Shown: positions 1 through 7,776, counted from the stretch's first letter. The stretch: 54,611 bases of DNA from Chloroflexota bacterium (GCA_009841405.1 VXLV01000100.1:1-54611), one strand, 5' to 3'. Notes: generated by a model from the letters alone, not told the origin. Translations and numbers: made by a program.

Positions 1-50
1 TAATATCGTGGGATGTTTTTTTTTTTTATATCTGACTGGGTTAGTCCCCG

Positions 51-202
51 GTTCTACCCCACCCCCCAACCCCCTCCCCGAAGCATCGGGGAGGGGGAGC
101 GCCTTGAAACAGCCAGGCGCTAGGCGGCGACAAGAGTACATGTCACAGAGTTGAGTCACCCTTCCCCGTTGATACGGGGAAGGGCCGGGGATGGGGTAGA
201 AT
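51..202. repeat. Family C C-rich hairpin repeats, inverted pair
   Basis: Two copies of one element face each other. The first (51-99, plus) has a TCTACCCC lead and then an 11-bp stem, 70-80 pairing with 87-97, around a 6-nt loop. The second (155-202, minus) has an 11-bp stem, 159-169 with 174-184, and ends in the same lead reversed (GGGGTAGA). Two more copies lie between the next two genes. Inverted pairs of short extragenic palindromes resemble REP/BIME elements. Nothing else is recognised in the 234 bases before the first gene except a 12-T run at 16-27. Confidence 0.75.
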
Positions 203-234
203 CCGGACGGTACAGCAGATAGCAGGGACAATCT

Positions 235-1356
235 ATGGCGGCAAACAACCCGCTGGTGAAAGCCCAGCGTCTTCCCTTCATCAGCCCGCGCTCGATTGAG
301 ATACTGACCAAGAGTTGGTCTTATCTGTTTTTGCTGGGCCTGGTGGTTTATTTCTCGCTGGTGGGCACGGGCTTTTTCTCCGTTCGCAACTTCTCCTCGA
401 TTCTGACCACCAGCACCTTGATCATGCTAATGTCCATCGGGCAGACCTACGTGGTCATTACCGCGGGGATCGACTTGTCGATTGGCTGGACGGTGGGTTT
501 GTCGTCGGTGACCACCGCGCGGGTCATGCGCGATTTGGCCGCGGGCGGCAACGACATCGCCTTCGCGATGCTGATGGGCGTCTTCGCCGGCCTGCTGGTG
601 GCGCTTATACCCGGCTTGGTCAACGGCGTCCTGGTGGCGCGCGTGAAGGTGCCGCCCTTCATCGCAACCCTGGGCATGTTCGGCATCGTGCGCGGGGCCG
701 CCTTCCTGCTTACCGACGGCCAGCAGGTGGTGCGCGGCTTGTCGGCGGAATTGCGCGAGGCGCTGCGCGGCATCGGCAACGGCAGCCTGCTCTACTATAT
801 TCCCGACGACGGCTTCCACTGGTTCGCGCTGCCGCCCGATTTGGCGCCGCAGCAGTTGCGCGTGGTGTCGCAGCTCATGCCCTACCCCGTCATCATTACG
901 GCGTTGGTGGTGGTCGTTTTCGCCTTCATCCTGGCGCGGACGAAATTCGGCCGGCATACCTATGTCATCGGCGGCAGCGAAGAAGCCGCCCGCCGCTCCG
1001 GCATTAATGTCGACCGCCACCTGCTGATTATCTATGTCATTTGCGGCTTCACCGCGGGCATCGCGGGCGTGCTGCACCTTTTCCGCTTCACAGCCGGCGC
1101 GCCCCAGGCGGGCGAAGCGGCGCTGCTCTCATCGGTGGCCGCGGTCGTCATCGGCGGCACCAATCTCTTCGGCGGCGAGGGCGATATCATGGGCGCGGTC
1201 GTCGGCTCGCTGATCATCGCCGTCTTGCAGACTGGCCTGGTCATCCTGAATATCGACTCTATCTGGCAATTCATCGTCGTCGGCGTGGTCATCATCATCG
1301 CCGTGCTGGTCAATCAGCTGCAAGCGGCGTTGGAAAGGCTTCAGAGCAATGTCTAA
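235..1356 (+). CDS. Sugar ABC transporter permease (RbsC/FrcC type)
   Basis: Inner-membrane permease of a ribose/fructose-type sugar importer (BPD_transp_2 family), 373 aa, a little longer than the usual 310-340. Many hydrophobic segments are visible, starting near residue 28 (SYLFLLGLVVYF). Family landmarks include the GIDLSIGWTVGLSSV stretch near residue 75, VPPFIATLGMFGIVRG near 140, and GGTNLFGGEGDIMGAVVGSLIIAV near 305, written here with its last residues as the cytoplasmic coupling region. The ATG at 235 is preceded by AGGGA at 6 nt. The ATPase gene follows after a repeat insertion. No binding protein is present; it may lie left of the window. Function is firm, substrate unknown. Confidence 0.93.
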   Translation: MAANNPLVKAQRLPFISPRSIEILTKSWSYLFLLGLVVYFSLVGTGFFSVRNFSSILTTSTLIMLMSIGQTYVVITAGIDLSIGWTVGLSSVTTARVMRDLAAGGNDIAFAMLMGVFAGLLVALIPGLVNGVLVARVKVPPFIATLGMFGIVRGAAFLLTDGQQVVRGLSAELREALRGIGNGSLLYYIPDDGFHWFALPPDLAPQQLRVVSQLMPYPVIITALVVVVFAFILARTKFGRHTYVIGGSEEAARRSGINVDRHLLIIYVICGFTAGIAGVLHLFRFTAGAPQAGEAALLSSVAAVVIGGTNLFGGEGDIMGAVVGSLIIAVLQTGLVILNIDSIWQFIVVGVVIIIAVLVNQLQAALERLQSNV

Positions 1357-1357
1357 A

Positions 1358-1467
1358 CCTACCCCTCCCCGAAGCATCAGGGAAGGGAGTTTGTATGCTT
1401 TACAAGCGGCTTGAGCGCACGGAACTAACCTCCCCCCATTGCTATGGGGGGATTGAGGGGGGTAGAC
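1358..1467. repeat. Family C hairpin pair inserted between permease and ATPase genes
   Basis: Copies at 1358-1391 (plus) and 1424-1467 (minus) form a second inverted pair of the same C-rich hairpin seen at 51-202. The first shares the loop GAAGCAT with the copy at 70-97. The block is bracketed by a 22-bp direct repeat, 1333-1354 and 1470-1491, identical at 20 positions. The left copy is the 3' end of the permease gene. The right copy carries the ATPase start codon, and in the permease frame it still spells the permease C-terminus (ERLQSNV) and its stop. This suggests the block was inserted into a stop/start overlap. Confidence 0.75.
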
Positions 1468-1485
1468 AAGAAAGGCTGCAAAGCA

Positions 1486-2265
1486 ATGTCTGACAAAGCC
1501 AAGCCCGTACTCACCGCGACCGGCGTCAGCAAGCATTTCGGCGGCTTGACCGCGGTCGACGCGGTCGACTTTGAAGTGCGCGCGGGCGAAGTGGTGGCGT
1601 TGCTGGGCGACAACGGCGCGGGCAAGTCCACGCTAATCAAGTGCATCTCCGGCGTTTACCGGCCCGAGCAAGGCAAGGTGATGTTCAACGGCGAGGACAT
1701 CACGCATCACGCCCCGGCCGATATCCGCAGCCGCGGCATCGAGACGATTTATCAGGACCTGGCGCTGGCGGAAAATCTTGATGTCGGCGCCAACGTCTTC
1801 CTGGGCAAAGAGAAGACGCGCCGCCTCTTCGGGCTGATCCCGGTTACCGACGACAACTATATGCGCGAGGAGGCCTCCGGGGCGCTGGACGAGTTGGACA
1901 TTCACATCCCGTCCTTGACGCAGAAGCTGGTCAACCTGTCCGGCGGGCAGCGTCAGGCGGTCGCCATCGCCCGCGCCATGTACTGGAACGCCCAACTGGT
2001 GATCATGGACGAGCCGACGGCCGCCTTGGGCGTACCCGAGCAGCGCAAAGTGCTGGCGCTGATCCGCTCCTTGCGCGAAGGGGATATCCCGGTCATCCTC
2101 ATCAGCCATACCATGCACGATGTGATGGCGGTGGCCGATCGTATGGTGATCATGCGTCGCGGCCGCATCGTGGCCAATATCAACCGCGCCGACGCCAGCG
2201 AAGAACTGATCGTGCGCCACATCGTCGGCAGCGCCGAGAATGGCGAAAACGCGGTGATGATCTGA
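1486..2265 (+). CDS. Sugar ABC transporter ATP-binding protein (FrcA type)
   Basis: Cytoplasmic ATPase that powers the sugar permease encoded just upstream. It is 259 aa with a single nucleotide-binding domain, like FrcA and unlike the double-domain RbsA. Walker A GDNGAGKST is at 41-49, the Q-loop around Q90, the signature LSGGQRQ at 151-157, Walker B LVIMDEP at 171-177 and the switch His in LISHTM after that. A longer reading frame opens at 1444, but its first 14 codons come from the repeat insertion. ATG 1486 matches the family N-terminus and has AAAGG 10 nt upstream. The ancestral permease stop and this start probably overlapped. Confidence 0.93.
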   Translation: MSDKAKPVLTATGVSKHFGGLTAVDAVDFEVRAGEVVALLGDNGAGKSTLIKCISGVYRPEQGKVMFNGEDITHHAPADIRSRGIETIYQDLALAENLDVGANVFLGKEKTRRLFGLIPVTDDNYMREEASGALDELDIHIPSLTQKLVNLSGGQRQAVAIARAMYWNAQLVIMDEPTAALGVPEQRKVLALIRSLREGDIPVILISHTMHDVMAVADRMVIMRRGRIVANINRADASEELIVRHIVGSAENGENAVMI

Positions 2266-2325
2266 GCGTCGCCGGGGAGTAGTGAATATCGCGGATATTT
2301 TCCTCTTAGCGAACACTGCGAAGAT

Positions 2326-2358
2326 TTTTTCACCACCGAGGACACCGAGGTCACAGAG
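2326..2358 (+). repeat. Family B CACAGAG-type repeat
   Basis: Three consecutive near-copies of a 9-bp unit (CACCGAGGA, CACCGAGGT, CACAGAGTT) between the ATPase gene and the antitoxin-like gene. The same unit recurs at 3937-3980, 4064-4104, 46233-46262 and 52672-52706. It is intergenic in every case. No open frame or known regulatory motif overlaps it. Confidence 0.6.
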
Positions 2359-2425
2359 TTTTTCTTGTTTGATTGGCGAAGTTTTCGTGTCGGCTGTATT
2401 CACCAGTCCCCTCTGCCACGGGACT

Positions 2426-2454
2426 TTCCCTTGTCCAACCAATTCTGATACAAT
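2426..2454 (+). promoter_or_regulatory. Possible extended -10 promoter for the antitoxin-like gene
   Basis: TACAAT at 2449-2454 is preceded by TG one base upstream (TGATACAAT), an extended -10 box. A weak -35 (TTCCCT, 2426-2431) sits 17 nt away. Transcription would start near 2461, about 30 nt before the ATG at 2493. The -35 match is poor, so confidence is low. Confidence 0.4.
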
Positions 2455-2492
2455 CGACTCAAGCCGTCAGGTTGGGAATGGAGGCTGATACG

Positions 2493-2687
2493 ATGCGTGT
2501 GCCGAAGACGAAACCCAAGAGTAATCATGAGCTTGACGCGATGCGCCCTGATGATGGCGTGGTCGATGACGACTACGAAATGAGCAAGGAAGAAATCCTC
2601 GACAGCATTGAGCGTGGCTTCCGTGATATTCTCGCTGGTAAAGGACGTCCGGTGGAGGAATTCCTGGACGAGCTTGACAACGAATAA
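2493..2687 (+). CDS. Orphan antitoxin-like small protein
   Basis: 64-aa acidic protein. Its C-terminal half (SIERGFRDILAGKGRPVEEF then LDEL) matches the tail of many RelB/ParD-like antitoxins and prevent-host-death-type small proteins (a-x-x-x-GF-D-I--G---PV-EFL-EL). The start is set by GGAGG at 2480-2484, 8 nt before ATG 2493; an in-frame ATG at 2478 lies upstream of that site. No RelE-like toxin gene follows: the next 265 bases hold only short frames and a family A repeat. An 8-codon frame at 2756 (MPKYVMRT) could be a toxin relic but is too short to call. The antitoxin role is a family-level guess. Confidence 0.6.
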   Translation: MRVPKTKPKSNHELDAMRPDDGVVDDDYEMSKEEILDSIERGFRDILAGKGRPVEEFLDELDNE

Positions 2688-2836
2688 ACCTTTTGAATCT
2701 AATTGGAGCTCTGGTCTTGCATGGGCTCGACTAAGAATTTCCGTGCGAATGTAATATGCCCAAGTACGTTATGCGAACTTGATTAGAAGTCTTAAGCGAG
2801 CATAGGGTTCACAAGTCCAATCCTTGCAAGGTGATG

Positions 2837-2866
2837 GTAGGGGCGGCCCGGTGGGTCGCCCCTACA
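2837..2866 (+). repeat. Family A hairpin repeat
   Basis: A GTAG lead followed by a 21-nt palindrome with arms GGGCGGCCC and GGGTCGCCC (one G-T type mismatch) around loop GGT, then CTAC. It lies inside the 5' extension of an open frame that runs into the aldolase gene, which argues against that extension being translated. Confidence 0.8.
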
Positions 2867-2952
2867 CGTTTCGCAGGATTCGTGTATATCTAGAGGTCGG
2901 CCATTGGCCGATCCGATTTGCCCGATTCAACAATTCCAGCGCTAGGAGTATC

Positions 2953-3921
2953 ATGACCAGCACACTAACGCCCGGACGCTACCGCGGCTTGAAAGCGACC
3001 AGCCTGGCCGAGGCCGATGTCTTCGGCATCATCGCCTTCGACCAGCGCGGCAGCTACCGCAAGATGCTGCCGCCGGATACCGGCTACGATCAACTCGTCC
3101 AGGTCAAGAGCGAGATCATCGGCGCGCTCTCGCTTGACGCCAGCGCCATCCTCACCGACCCGGTATACGGCTTGCGCCCGGCCATGCAGATGAGCCCGAA
3201 AGCCGGCTTGCTGCTGGCGCTGGAGAAGAGCGGATACAGCGGTGATTCGAGCTTTCGCAGGACCGAGCTGCTGCCCGCCTGGACGCCGGAGAAAATCCGC
3301 AAGACCGGCGCCAACGCTGTCAAGTTCATGGTCTACTTCCATCCCGAAAGCGGCGCCCTGGCCGACGAACTGGAGGCGCTGATTCGGCGCGTCGTCTCCG
3401 ACTGCCATACCTGGGACTTGCCGGTATTCCTCGAGCCGATGTCCTACAGCCTCGACCCAGCCGTCTCCAAGGACAGCGCCGAGTTCGCCGCCGGGCGCGC
3501 CGAGGTCGTCATCGAAACGGGGCGGCGCTTGTCGGGCACGGGCGCGGATGTGCTGAAAATGGAATTCCCGCTGGATATCCAGTTCAATCAAGATCGCGAC
3601 GACTGGCGCGCCGCCTGCATTGAACTCAGCCGCGCGTCCAGCGTGCCCTGGGTGCTGCTGAGCGCGGGCGTCGACTTCGAGCAATTCAAGCCGCAGGTCG
3701 CGGTCGCCTGTCAAGCCGGGGCCAGCGGCTTTCTGGCGGGTCGCGCCATCTGGAAGGAAGCCGCCGCCATGTCGACCGCTGACCGCGCCGCCTTCCTGCG
3801 CGACGTTGCCGCCGAGCGCTTGCGCCAATTGCTGGCGATCGCAGCGGCCGACGCCCGGCCCTGGAGCGATTTCTACGCCGCGCCGGCTGCCGTCGAGAAT
3901 TGGTACGAGAGTTACGCGTAA
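2953..3921 (+). CDS. Class I aldolase, LacD / SqiA (YihT) family
   Basis: 322-aa class I (Schiff-base) aldolase of the family that contains tagatose-1,6-bisphosphate aldolase LacD and sulfofructose-phosphate aldolase SqiA/YihT. It would cleave a ketose phosphate to dihydroxyacetone phosphate and an aldehyde. The family opening FGIIAFDQRGSYRKML is at 24-39. GADVLKMEFPL (197-207) carries the likely Schiff-base Lys202, and VPWVLLSAGV then AGASGFLAGRAIW form the C-terminal phosphate-binding region. ATG 2953 has AGGAG at 4 nt; an upstream extension to 2824 translates a repeat and is rejected. The C-terminal region resembles YihT as remembered, so substrate (tagatose-, sulfo- or another ketose phosphate) is open. 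The sugar transporter upstream and reductase downstream suggest one catabolic route. Confidence 0.85.
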   Translation: MTSTLTPGRYRGLKATSLAEADVFGIIAFDQRGSYRKMLPPDTGYDQLVQVKSEIIGALSLDASAILTDPVYGLRPAMQMSPKAGLLLALEKSGYSGDSSFRRTELLPAWTPEKIRKTGANAVKFMVYFHPESGALADELEALIRRVVSDCHTWDLPVFLEPMSYSLDPAVSKDSAEFAAGRAEVVIETGRRLSGTGADVLKMEFPLDIQFNQDRDDWRAACIELSRASSVPWVLLSAGVDFEQFKPQVAVACQAGASGFLAGRAIWKEAAAMSTADRAAFLRDVAAERLRQLLAIAAADARPWSDFYAAPAAVENWYESYA

Positions 3922-3936
3922 GCGGGCGACGATAAT

Positions 3937-4104
3937 TTTGCCACAGAGTACACAGAGTAAATGAGAGTACACAGAGTAAAGCCATTCAAATACATTCTGG
4001 CAGCGACAATTTTAAGCAATGGGCGCCGGGATGTATTGCGTGAACGCTAAAGCATAATCATATCCTCTGTGAACTCATCAAAACTCTGTGCCCTCTGTGG
4101 CAAA
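3937..4104. repeat. Family B repeats, facing pair
   Basis: A plus-strand copy (3937-3980: CCACAGAGT, ACACAGAGT and a further ACACAGAGT after a 9-nt step) and a minus-strand copy (4064-4104) face each other. The outermost TTTTGCCACAGAG at the left is the exact reverse complement of CTCTGTGGCAAAA at the right, giving a 13-bp terminal inverted repeat around ~140 bases. This is MITE-like in layout, although no target duplication was recognised. It fills most of the gap between the aldolase and reductase genes. Confidence 0.6.
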
Positions 4105-4130
4105 AATGTGCCGGGAAACTGTAACAAGTA

Positions 4131-5138
4131 ATGGAACAACGTAAATTCGGCAGCAGCGACCTGTACGCCTCGGCCATCGGCTTCGGCACCTGGGAAATGA
4201 GCGCGCGCCAATACGGCCATATCGACGCCGGCGAGGCCACGCGCGCGGTACAAAGCGCCATCGACCAGGGCATCACGCTTTTCGACACGTCGGAAACCTA
4301 CGGTCCCTATCACTCCGAGCGGCTGCTGGGGCGTGCCCTGGGCGCGCGCCGCAAGGATGTCGTGCTGGTCACCAAAGTCGGCTTCACTTTCATGGACGAC
4401 CCCGATCATCCGGGCCAGGCGAAAATCCAGGATCGCGATTCGTCAGCGCGCAACATCATTGAGCACGCCGAGGGCTGCCTGCGCCGCCTGGGGACAGACG
4501 TCATCGACCTGCTTCTGATCCACTTTCACGACCACAAGACCCCGCATGAAGAGACCATCGCCGGCCTGCAGCAGCTGCAAGCGGCCGGCAAGATCCGCTA
4601 TTACGGCGTCTCCAATTACACTGCGCCGATGCTGGCCGCCTGCCAGGAGCATGGCCAGCTGACGACCAATCAGGTCGGCTACCACCTCTTTGACCGACGC
4701 GTCGAAACGGCGGTCTTGCCCTACTGCCGGGCGCAGGGCATCGGCTTCATGGCGTATGGCGCGCTGGCCTTCGGCTTGCTCAGCGGCGCCTTCTCGCCGG
4801 AGACGCGCTTCGTCGATTGGGATTGGCGCAGCCGCGGCGATGCCTTTGGCTTGCCCCTCTTCCAGCGCGAGCCATTCCTCCGGGAGCTGAGCGCGGTCGA
4901 GCGGCTGAAGGCGCTGGCGGCGGAGCACGGCAAATCAGTCGCGCAACTGGCGATTGCCTGGCTGCTGGGCCGGCCCGGCGTCACGGTCGCGCTGGTGGGC
5001 ATGCGCAACGAGCGCGAACTCAAGGAAAATATCGCGGCGGCCGAATGGCGGCTGTGCGCTGACGACTGCGCCGCCATCGAGCGCATCCTCGCCGACGAGG
5101 GCATTCCCAGCTACCGAGACGTCGAGTTGGTTACCTGA
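4131..5138 (+). CDS. Aldo/keto reductase
   Basis: 335-aa cytoplasmic NADP(H)-dependent oxidoreductase of the AKR superfamily, (beta/alpha)8 barrel. The catalytic tetrad is visible as Asp52 and Tyr57 (FDTSETYGPYH), Lys82 (LVTKVG) and His131 (LLLIHFHD). The C-terminal cofactor region includes LLGRPGVTVALVGMRN around 275-290. Such enzymes commonly reduce sugar aldehydes or keto sugars. It lies downstream of the aldolase on the same strand, separated only by family B repeats, and 6 nt from the convergent nucleoside hydrolase gene, so a role in the same sugar pathway is plausible but unproven. Confidence 0.92.
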   Translation: MEQRKFGSSDLYASAIGFGTWEMSARQYGHIDAGEATRAVQSAIDQGITLFDTSETYGPYHSERLLGRALGARRKDVVLVTKVGFTFMDDPDHPGQAKIQDRDSSARNIIEHAEGCLRRLGTDVIDLLLIHFHDHKTPHEETIAGLQQLQAAGKIRYYGVSNYTAPMLAACQEHGQLTTNQVGYHLFDRRVETAVLPYCRAQGIGFMAYGALAFGLLSGAFSPETRFVDWDWRSRGDAFGLPLFQREPFLRELSAVERLKALAAEHGKSVAQLAIAWLLGRPGVTVALVGMRNERELKENIAAAEWRLCADDCAAIERILADEGIPSYRDVELVT

Positions 5139-5144
5139 GCGGCT

Positions 5145-6275
5145 TTAGCGCGCCGCCTGCTCCAGCTTGCGGAAGAAATCGCGGTAAATGGCGTCGCGGT
5201 TGATGTCGAGCGCTTCGCGAATGACATGCCGCGGCGCCGCTTGTCGATACCAACGCGTGTCTCCGCTCAGGTACGGCGCGTCAATCAGCCGCGACGGGAC
5301 CCAGTCCGGCTCAAGCAACCAGGCGAAGTTGATCAAATCCCAGATGATCCAGCTGCGCGCGAAGTGGTCGGTCAAGCCGTTCAAGGGGAAGTGCGGATTG
5401 TGCGTATACAGCCAATAGAGATAATCGCCGATTGCGCCGCGGCCCTTGACCCAGGCTTCCATCTCCGGCAGTGACAAGCCCAGTTGTACGCCGACGTGGA
5501 AACCGGGAAGATAGACCAGCGGCACGCCACTGTCAAAAAGCAGCTGCGAGGCGAGCATGTCCTGCTCCATGTTGAACGACGGCTGCGTGATGTTGGTGAC
5601 GGTAGTGGGATAACCCGCCGTCCAGACGACCACGATGCGCTCGCTGATCTCCGGCGCCAGCAGCAGCGCCGAGGCCACATTGGTGACCGCGCCAATGGCA
5701 AGCACGTAAAGCGGGGAGTCGGCTGAGGCGGCGCGCGCGGTCTCTATCAGATGCGTGGCGGCGGCGCTTGCCACCGGCTCGTCGTAGCTATCGAGATAAC
5801 GGTCAGAACCGCGAAAGACCTTGTCGGAGCAGTCGATGCCCATCTTTTCAGCGACCAGCAGAATCTCCTCGTAACTCAGCTCCATGCCGCGGCCGGGCTC
5901 CACCAAGGTGACGCCCTGCGGGTCAATCGCGTCGCGGTCGTGGACATCGACGCCGATTTGTTCCAGCCGCTCCAGCTGCGCGCGGTGCTCCGCCAGTAGC
6001 GCTGCGTCCGCTTCGGAGGCGCCGGCCGGATTTTCCTTGACGCGCGCGGCTGCCCGCAGCGTCTCCCAGCGCCGCCGGAAAGAATAGGGCGCGGCGTATA
6101 TGCCGGCGATGTCCAGCTTGTCCTGCGAGAGCAGCGCCCAGGCCAGCGCGAACTGATCGTCGATTTCGTTGCGCGTGTCGGTGTCGATGACGCAGCGGAT
6201 GCGCCCGGCTGGGGGACGCAACATGCGCTCGTATTGCGCGCGGCTGAGTTTTGGGAATTGTCGCAGGTGTTCCAT
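5145..6275 (-). CDS. Nucleoside hydrolase-like protein
   Basis: 376-aa member of the inosine-uridine nucleoside hydrolase superfamily, which cleaves N-glycosidic bonds of ribonucleosides using a calcium-binding aspartate cluster. The cluster is seen as CVIDTDTRNEIDDQFALAW with Asp31, Asp33, Asp39 and Asp40; an IGAVTNVASALLLAPE stretch in the middle is also typical. It is longer than classic IunH (about 310 aa), and an Asn-Glu replaces the usual spacing, so a non-nucleoside glycoside substrate is possible. Start ATG 6275 has GAGG 8 nt upstream; an in-frame start at 6311 overlaps the repeat array and is less likely. Confidence 0.82.
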   Translation of the reverse strand: MEHLRQFPKLSRAQYERMLRPPAGRIRCVIDTDTRNEIDDQFALAWALLSQDKLDIAGIYAAPYSFRRRWETLRAAARVKENPAGASEADAALLAEHRAQLERLEQIGVDVHDRDAIDPQGVTLVEPGRGMELSYEEILLVAEKMGIDCSDKVFRGSDRYLDSYDEPVASAAATHLIETARAASADSPLYVLAIGAVTNVASALLLAPEISERIVVVWTAGYPTTVTNITQPSFNMEQDMLASQLLFDSGVPLVYLPGFHVGVQLGLSLPEMEAWVKGRGAIGDYLYWLYTHNPHFPLNGLTDHFARSWIIWDLINFAWLLEPDWVPSRLIDAPYLSGDTRWYRQAAPRHVIREALDINRDAIYRDFFRKLEQAAR

Positions 6276-6300
6276 AGTCGTCGCCTCACTTCTTATCTTA

Positions 6301-6446
6301 GGGCGACTCACAGAGCCGCCCCTACAGCGTTCCTGGCGGCGGGCGACTCACAGAGTCGCCCCTACATCGTCTCTGGCAGCGGGCGACTTGATAAGTCGCC
6401 CCTACGTCTTCTCCGGCGGCGGGCGACTCACAGAGTTGCCCCTACA
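6301..6446 (-). repeat. Four family A hairpins in a 40-bp periodic array
   Basis: Hairpins begin at exactly 6301, 6341, 6381 and 6421, all in the same orientation (CCTAC lead on the right). Each is a 26-base repeat followed by 14 bases that also resemble one another (ending TGGCGGC, TGGCAGC, CCGGCGGC). Copies 1, 2 and 4 have arm tips TC/GA and copy 3 has TT/AA. The rightmost copy runs into the CoA transferase gene and supplies its TAG stop codon. It lies between two minus-strand genes and might act as a transcript-end or RNA-stability structure. Confidence 0.85.
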
Positions 6447-7644
6447 TCAGCACGCCCTCGGCGCGCAAGGCCGCTACCTCGGCGGCGCTGTAGCCGAGCT
6501 CGGCCGCGACCTCATCGCTGTGCTCGCCCAGGCGCGGCGGATGGCGATGATAGACCAGGGGCGTATCGGCCAGGTGCACGGGCGTGGCCAGCGACTTGAC
6601 CAGACCCAGCGCCGGGTGCTCCAGCTCGATGATCATGCCGCGCTCGATGACGTGAGGGTCGCCCAGGGCCTCGGCCACAGTGTTGATGCGCCCGCAAGGC
6701 ACGCCGGCTTCGCGCAGTTCGCTCAGCCATTGGTCGCTGCTCTTGCCGCGGATGATTTCGCGCACAGTTGGCAGCAGCGCTTCGTAATTGGCGATGCGCT
6801 CGACATTGCTTGCGAAGCGCGGGTCATTCGCCAGATCTTCGCGGCCGACATGCTGGCAGAAGGCGCGCCAGACATTGTCCGAGCCGACGCCCAGGATAAA
6901 CCAGTCGCCATCGCTGGCTTGCACGGCTTCGTAGGGCACCACCTGCGGATGACGATTGCCGCGGCGGGGCGGATCGTTGCCCAAGGCGAAGTGCTCGGCA
7001 GCCAGGTTCTCAAGCCAGGTCATCTGCCCCTCTTGCAGCGACATGTCGATGAATTGGCCGCGGTCATTTTGATCGCGCGCGCGCAGCGCCGCCAGCACGC
7101 CGATCACGGTGAACAAGCCGCAGGTCATATCGGCCATGGGCGTGGGGAAGCGCATGGGCGCGCCATCGACTTCGCCGGTCAGCGCCATCGTGCCCGCTTC
7201 GGCTTGCGAGACCAGGTCGTAACCGGGCTGGCCGGCGCGCGGACCCGTGCGTCCGTAGCCGCTGATCGAAGCGTAGACCAGGCGCGGATTCAGCGCGCTC
7301 AGCGTATCGTAGTCGATGCCCGAACGCTGCAACGAGCCGGTCGTGGCCAGGTTGGTCAGGAAGACATCGGCATCGGCTACCAGCCGGCGCATGAATTTTC
7401 GCCCGCCCTCGGCGCGGATGTTCAGGGCAATGCCGCGTTTGTTGCGGTTGACCGCCAGGTAGTAGCAGCTCTGATCGCCGATATAAGGCGGCGCCCACTG
7501 CCGCGAGTTGTCGCCGACGCCGGGCCGCTCGATCTTGATGACGTCAGCGCCCAGGTCGCCCAGGATCATGGTGGCGTAGGGCCCGGCCAGTGCCTGCGTC
7601 TGGTCAATCACGCGGATGCCGCTGAGTGGCGCCGTGTCGCTCAT
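6442..7644 (-). CDS. Family III CoA transferase (CaiB/BaiF type)
   Basis: 400-aa cytoplasmic enzyme that moves coenzyme A between carboxylic acids. Landmarks are the N-terminal LSGIRVIDQTQALAGPYATM, GADVIKIERPG near 33-43, and PGYDLVSQAEAG at 140-151, where Asp143 aligns with the catalytic aspartate of formyl-CoA transferase. GEFFD-like loops are not needed for assignment. ATG 7644 has GAGG 5 nt upstream; the frame extends upstream to 7728 only through a repeat. The C-terminus ends GVLM, followed by a TAG contributed by a family A hairpin. Neighbouring MFS genes on the same strand suggest uptake and activation of an organic acid. Substrate is unknown. Confidence 0.92.
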   Translation of the reverse strand: MSDTAPLSGIRVIDQTQALAGPYATMILGDLGADVIKIERPGVGDNSRQWAPPYIGDQSCYYLAVNRNKRGIALNIRAEGGRKFMRRLVADADVFLTNLATTGSLQRSGIDYDTLSALNPRLVYASISGYGRTGPRAGQPGYDLVSQAEAGTMALTGEVDGAPMRFPTPMADMTCGLFTVIGVLAALRARDQNDRGQFIDMSLQEGQMTWLENLAAEHFALGNDPPRRGNRHPQVVPYEAVQASDGDWFILGVGSDNVWRAFCQHVGREDLANDPRFASNVERIANYEALLPTVREIIRGKSSDQWLSELREAGVPCGRINTVAEALGDPHVIERGMIIELEHPALGLVKSLATPVHLADTPLVYHRHPPRLGEHSDEVAAELGYSAAEVAALRAEGVLM

Positions 7645-7712
7645 AGTTGCCTCATTTTCTTTCGCGAAATTCTGTGCTGCCACCCTACAGCTTACACCAT
7701 ACCGAGGGACAG

Positions 7713-7776
7713 CTGTAGGGGCGACCAACCTGGTCGCCCGCTACGCGCGGGCGACATAATATGTCGCCCCTACAGA
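7713..7776. repeat. Family A hairpins, inverted pair
   Basis: Two 21-nt hairpins in opposite orientation with their GTAGG leads outward. The left has arms GGGCGACCA/TGGTCGCCC and loop ACC; the right has arms GGGCGACAT/ATGTCGCCC and loop AAT. Both arms are perfectly paired although their tips differ. The pair lies between the CoA transferase and the first MFS gene. Confidence 0.85.

Noticed and set aside
2756..2782. Toxin gene remnant after the antitoxin-like gene (MPKYVMRT)
   Set aside because: Only eight codons before a stop; resemblance to a RelE-type N-terminus is too short to count.
2824..2952. N-terminal extension of the aldolase to 2824
   Set aside because: It translates a family A hairpin and aligns with nothing in the family; ATG 2953 with AGGAG is better.
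6301..6446. CRISPR array (four repeats at fixed 40-bp period)
   Set aside because: Links are only 14 nt and similar to each other, the repeat is a dispersed hairpin found in many other places, and there are no cas genes.
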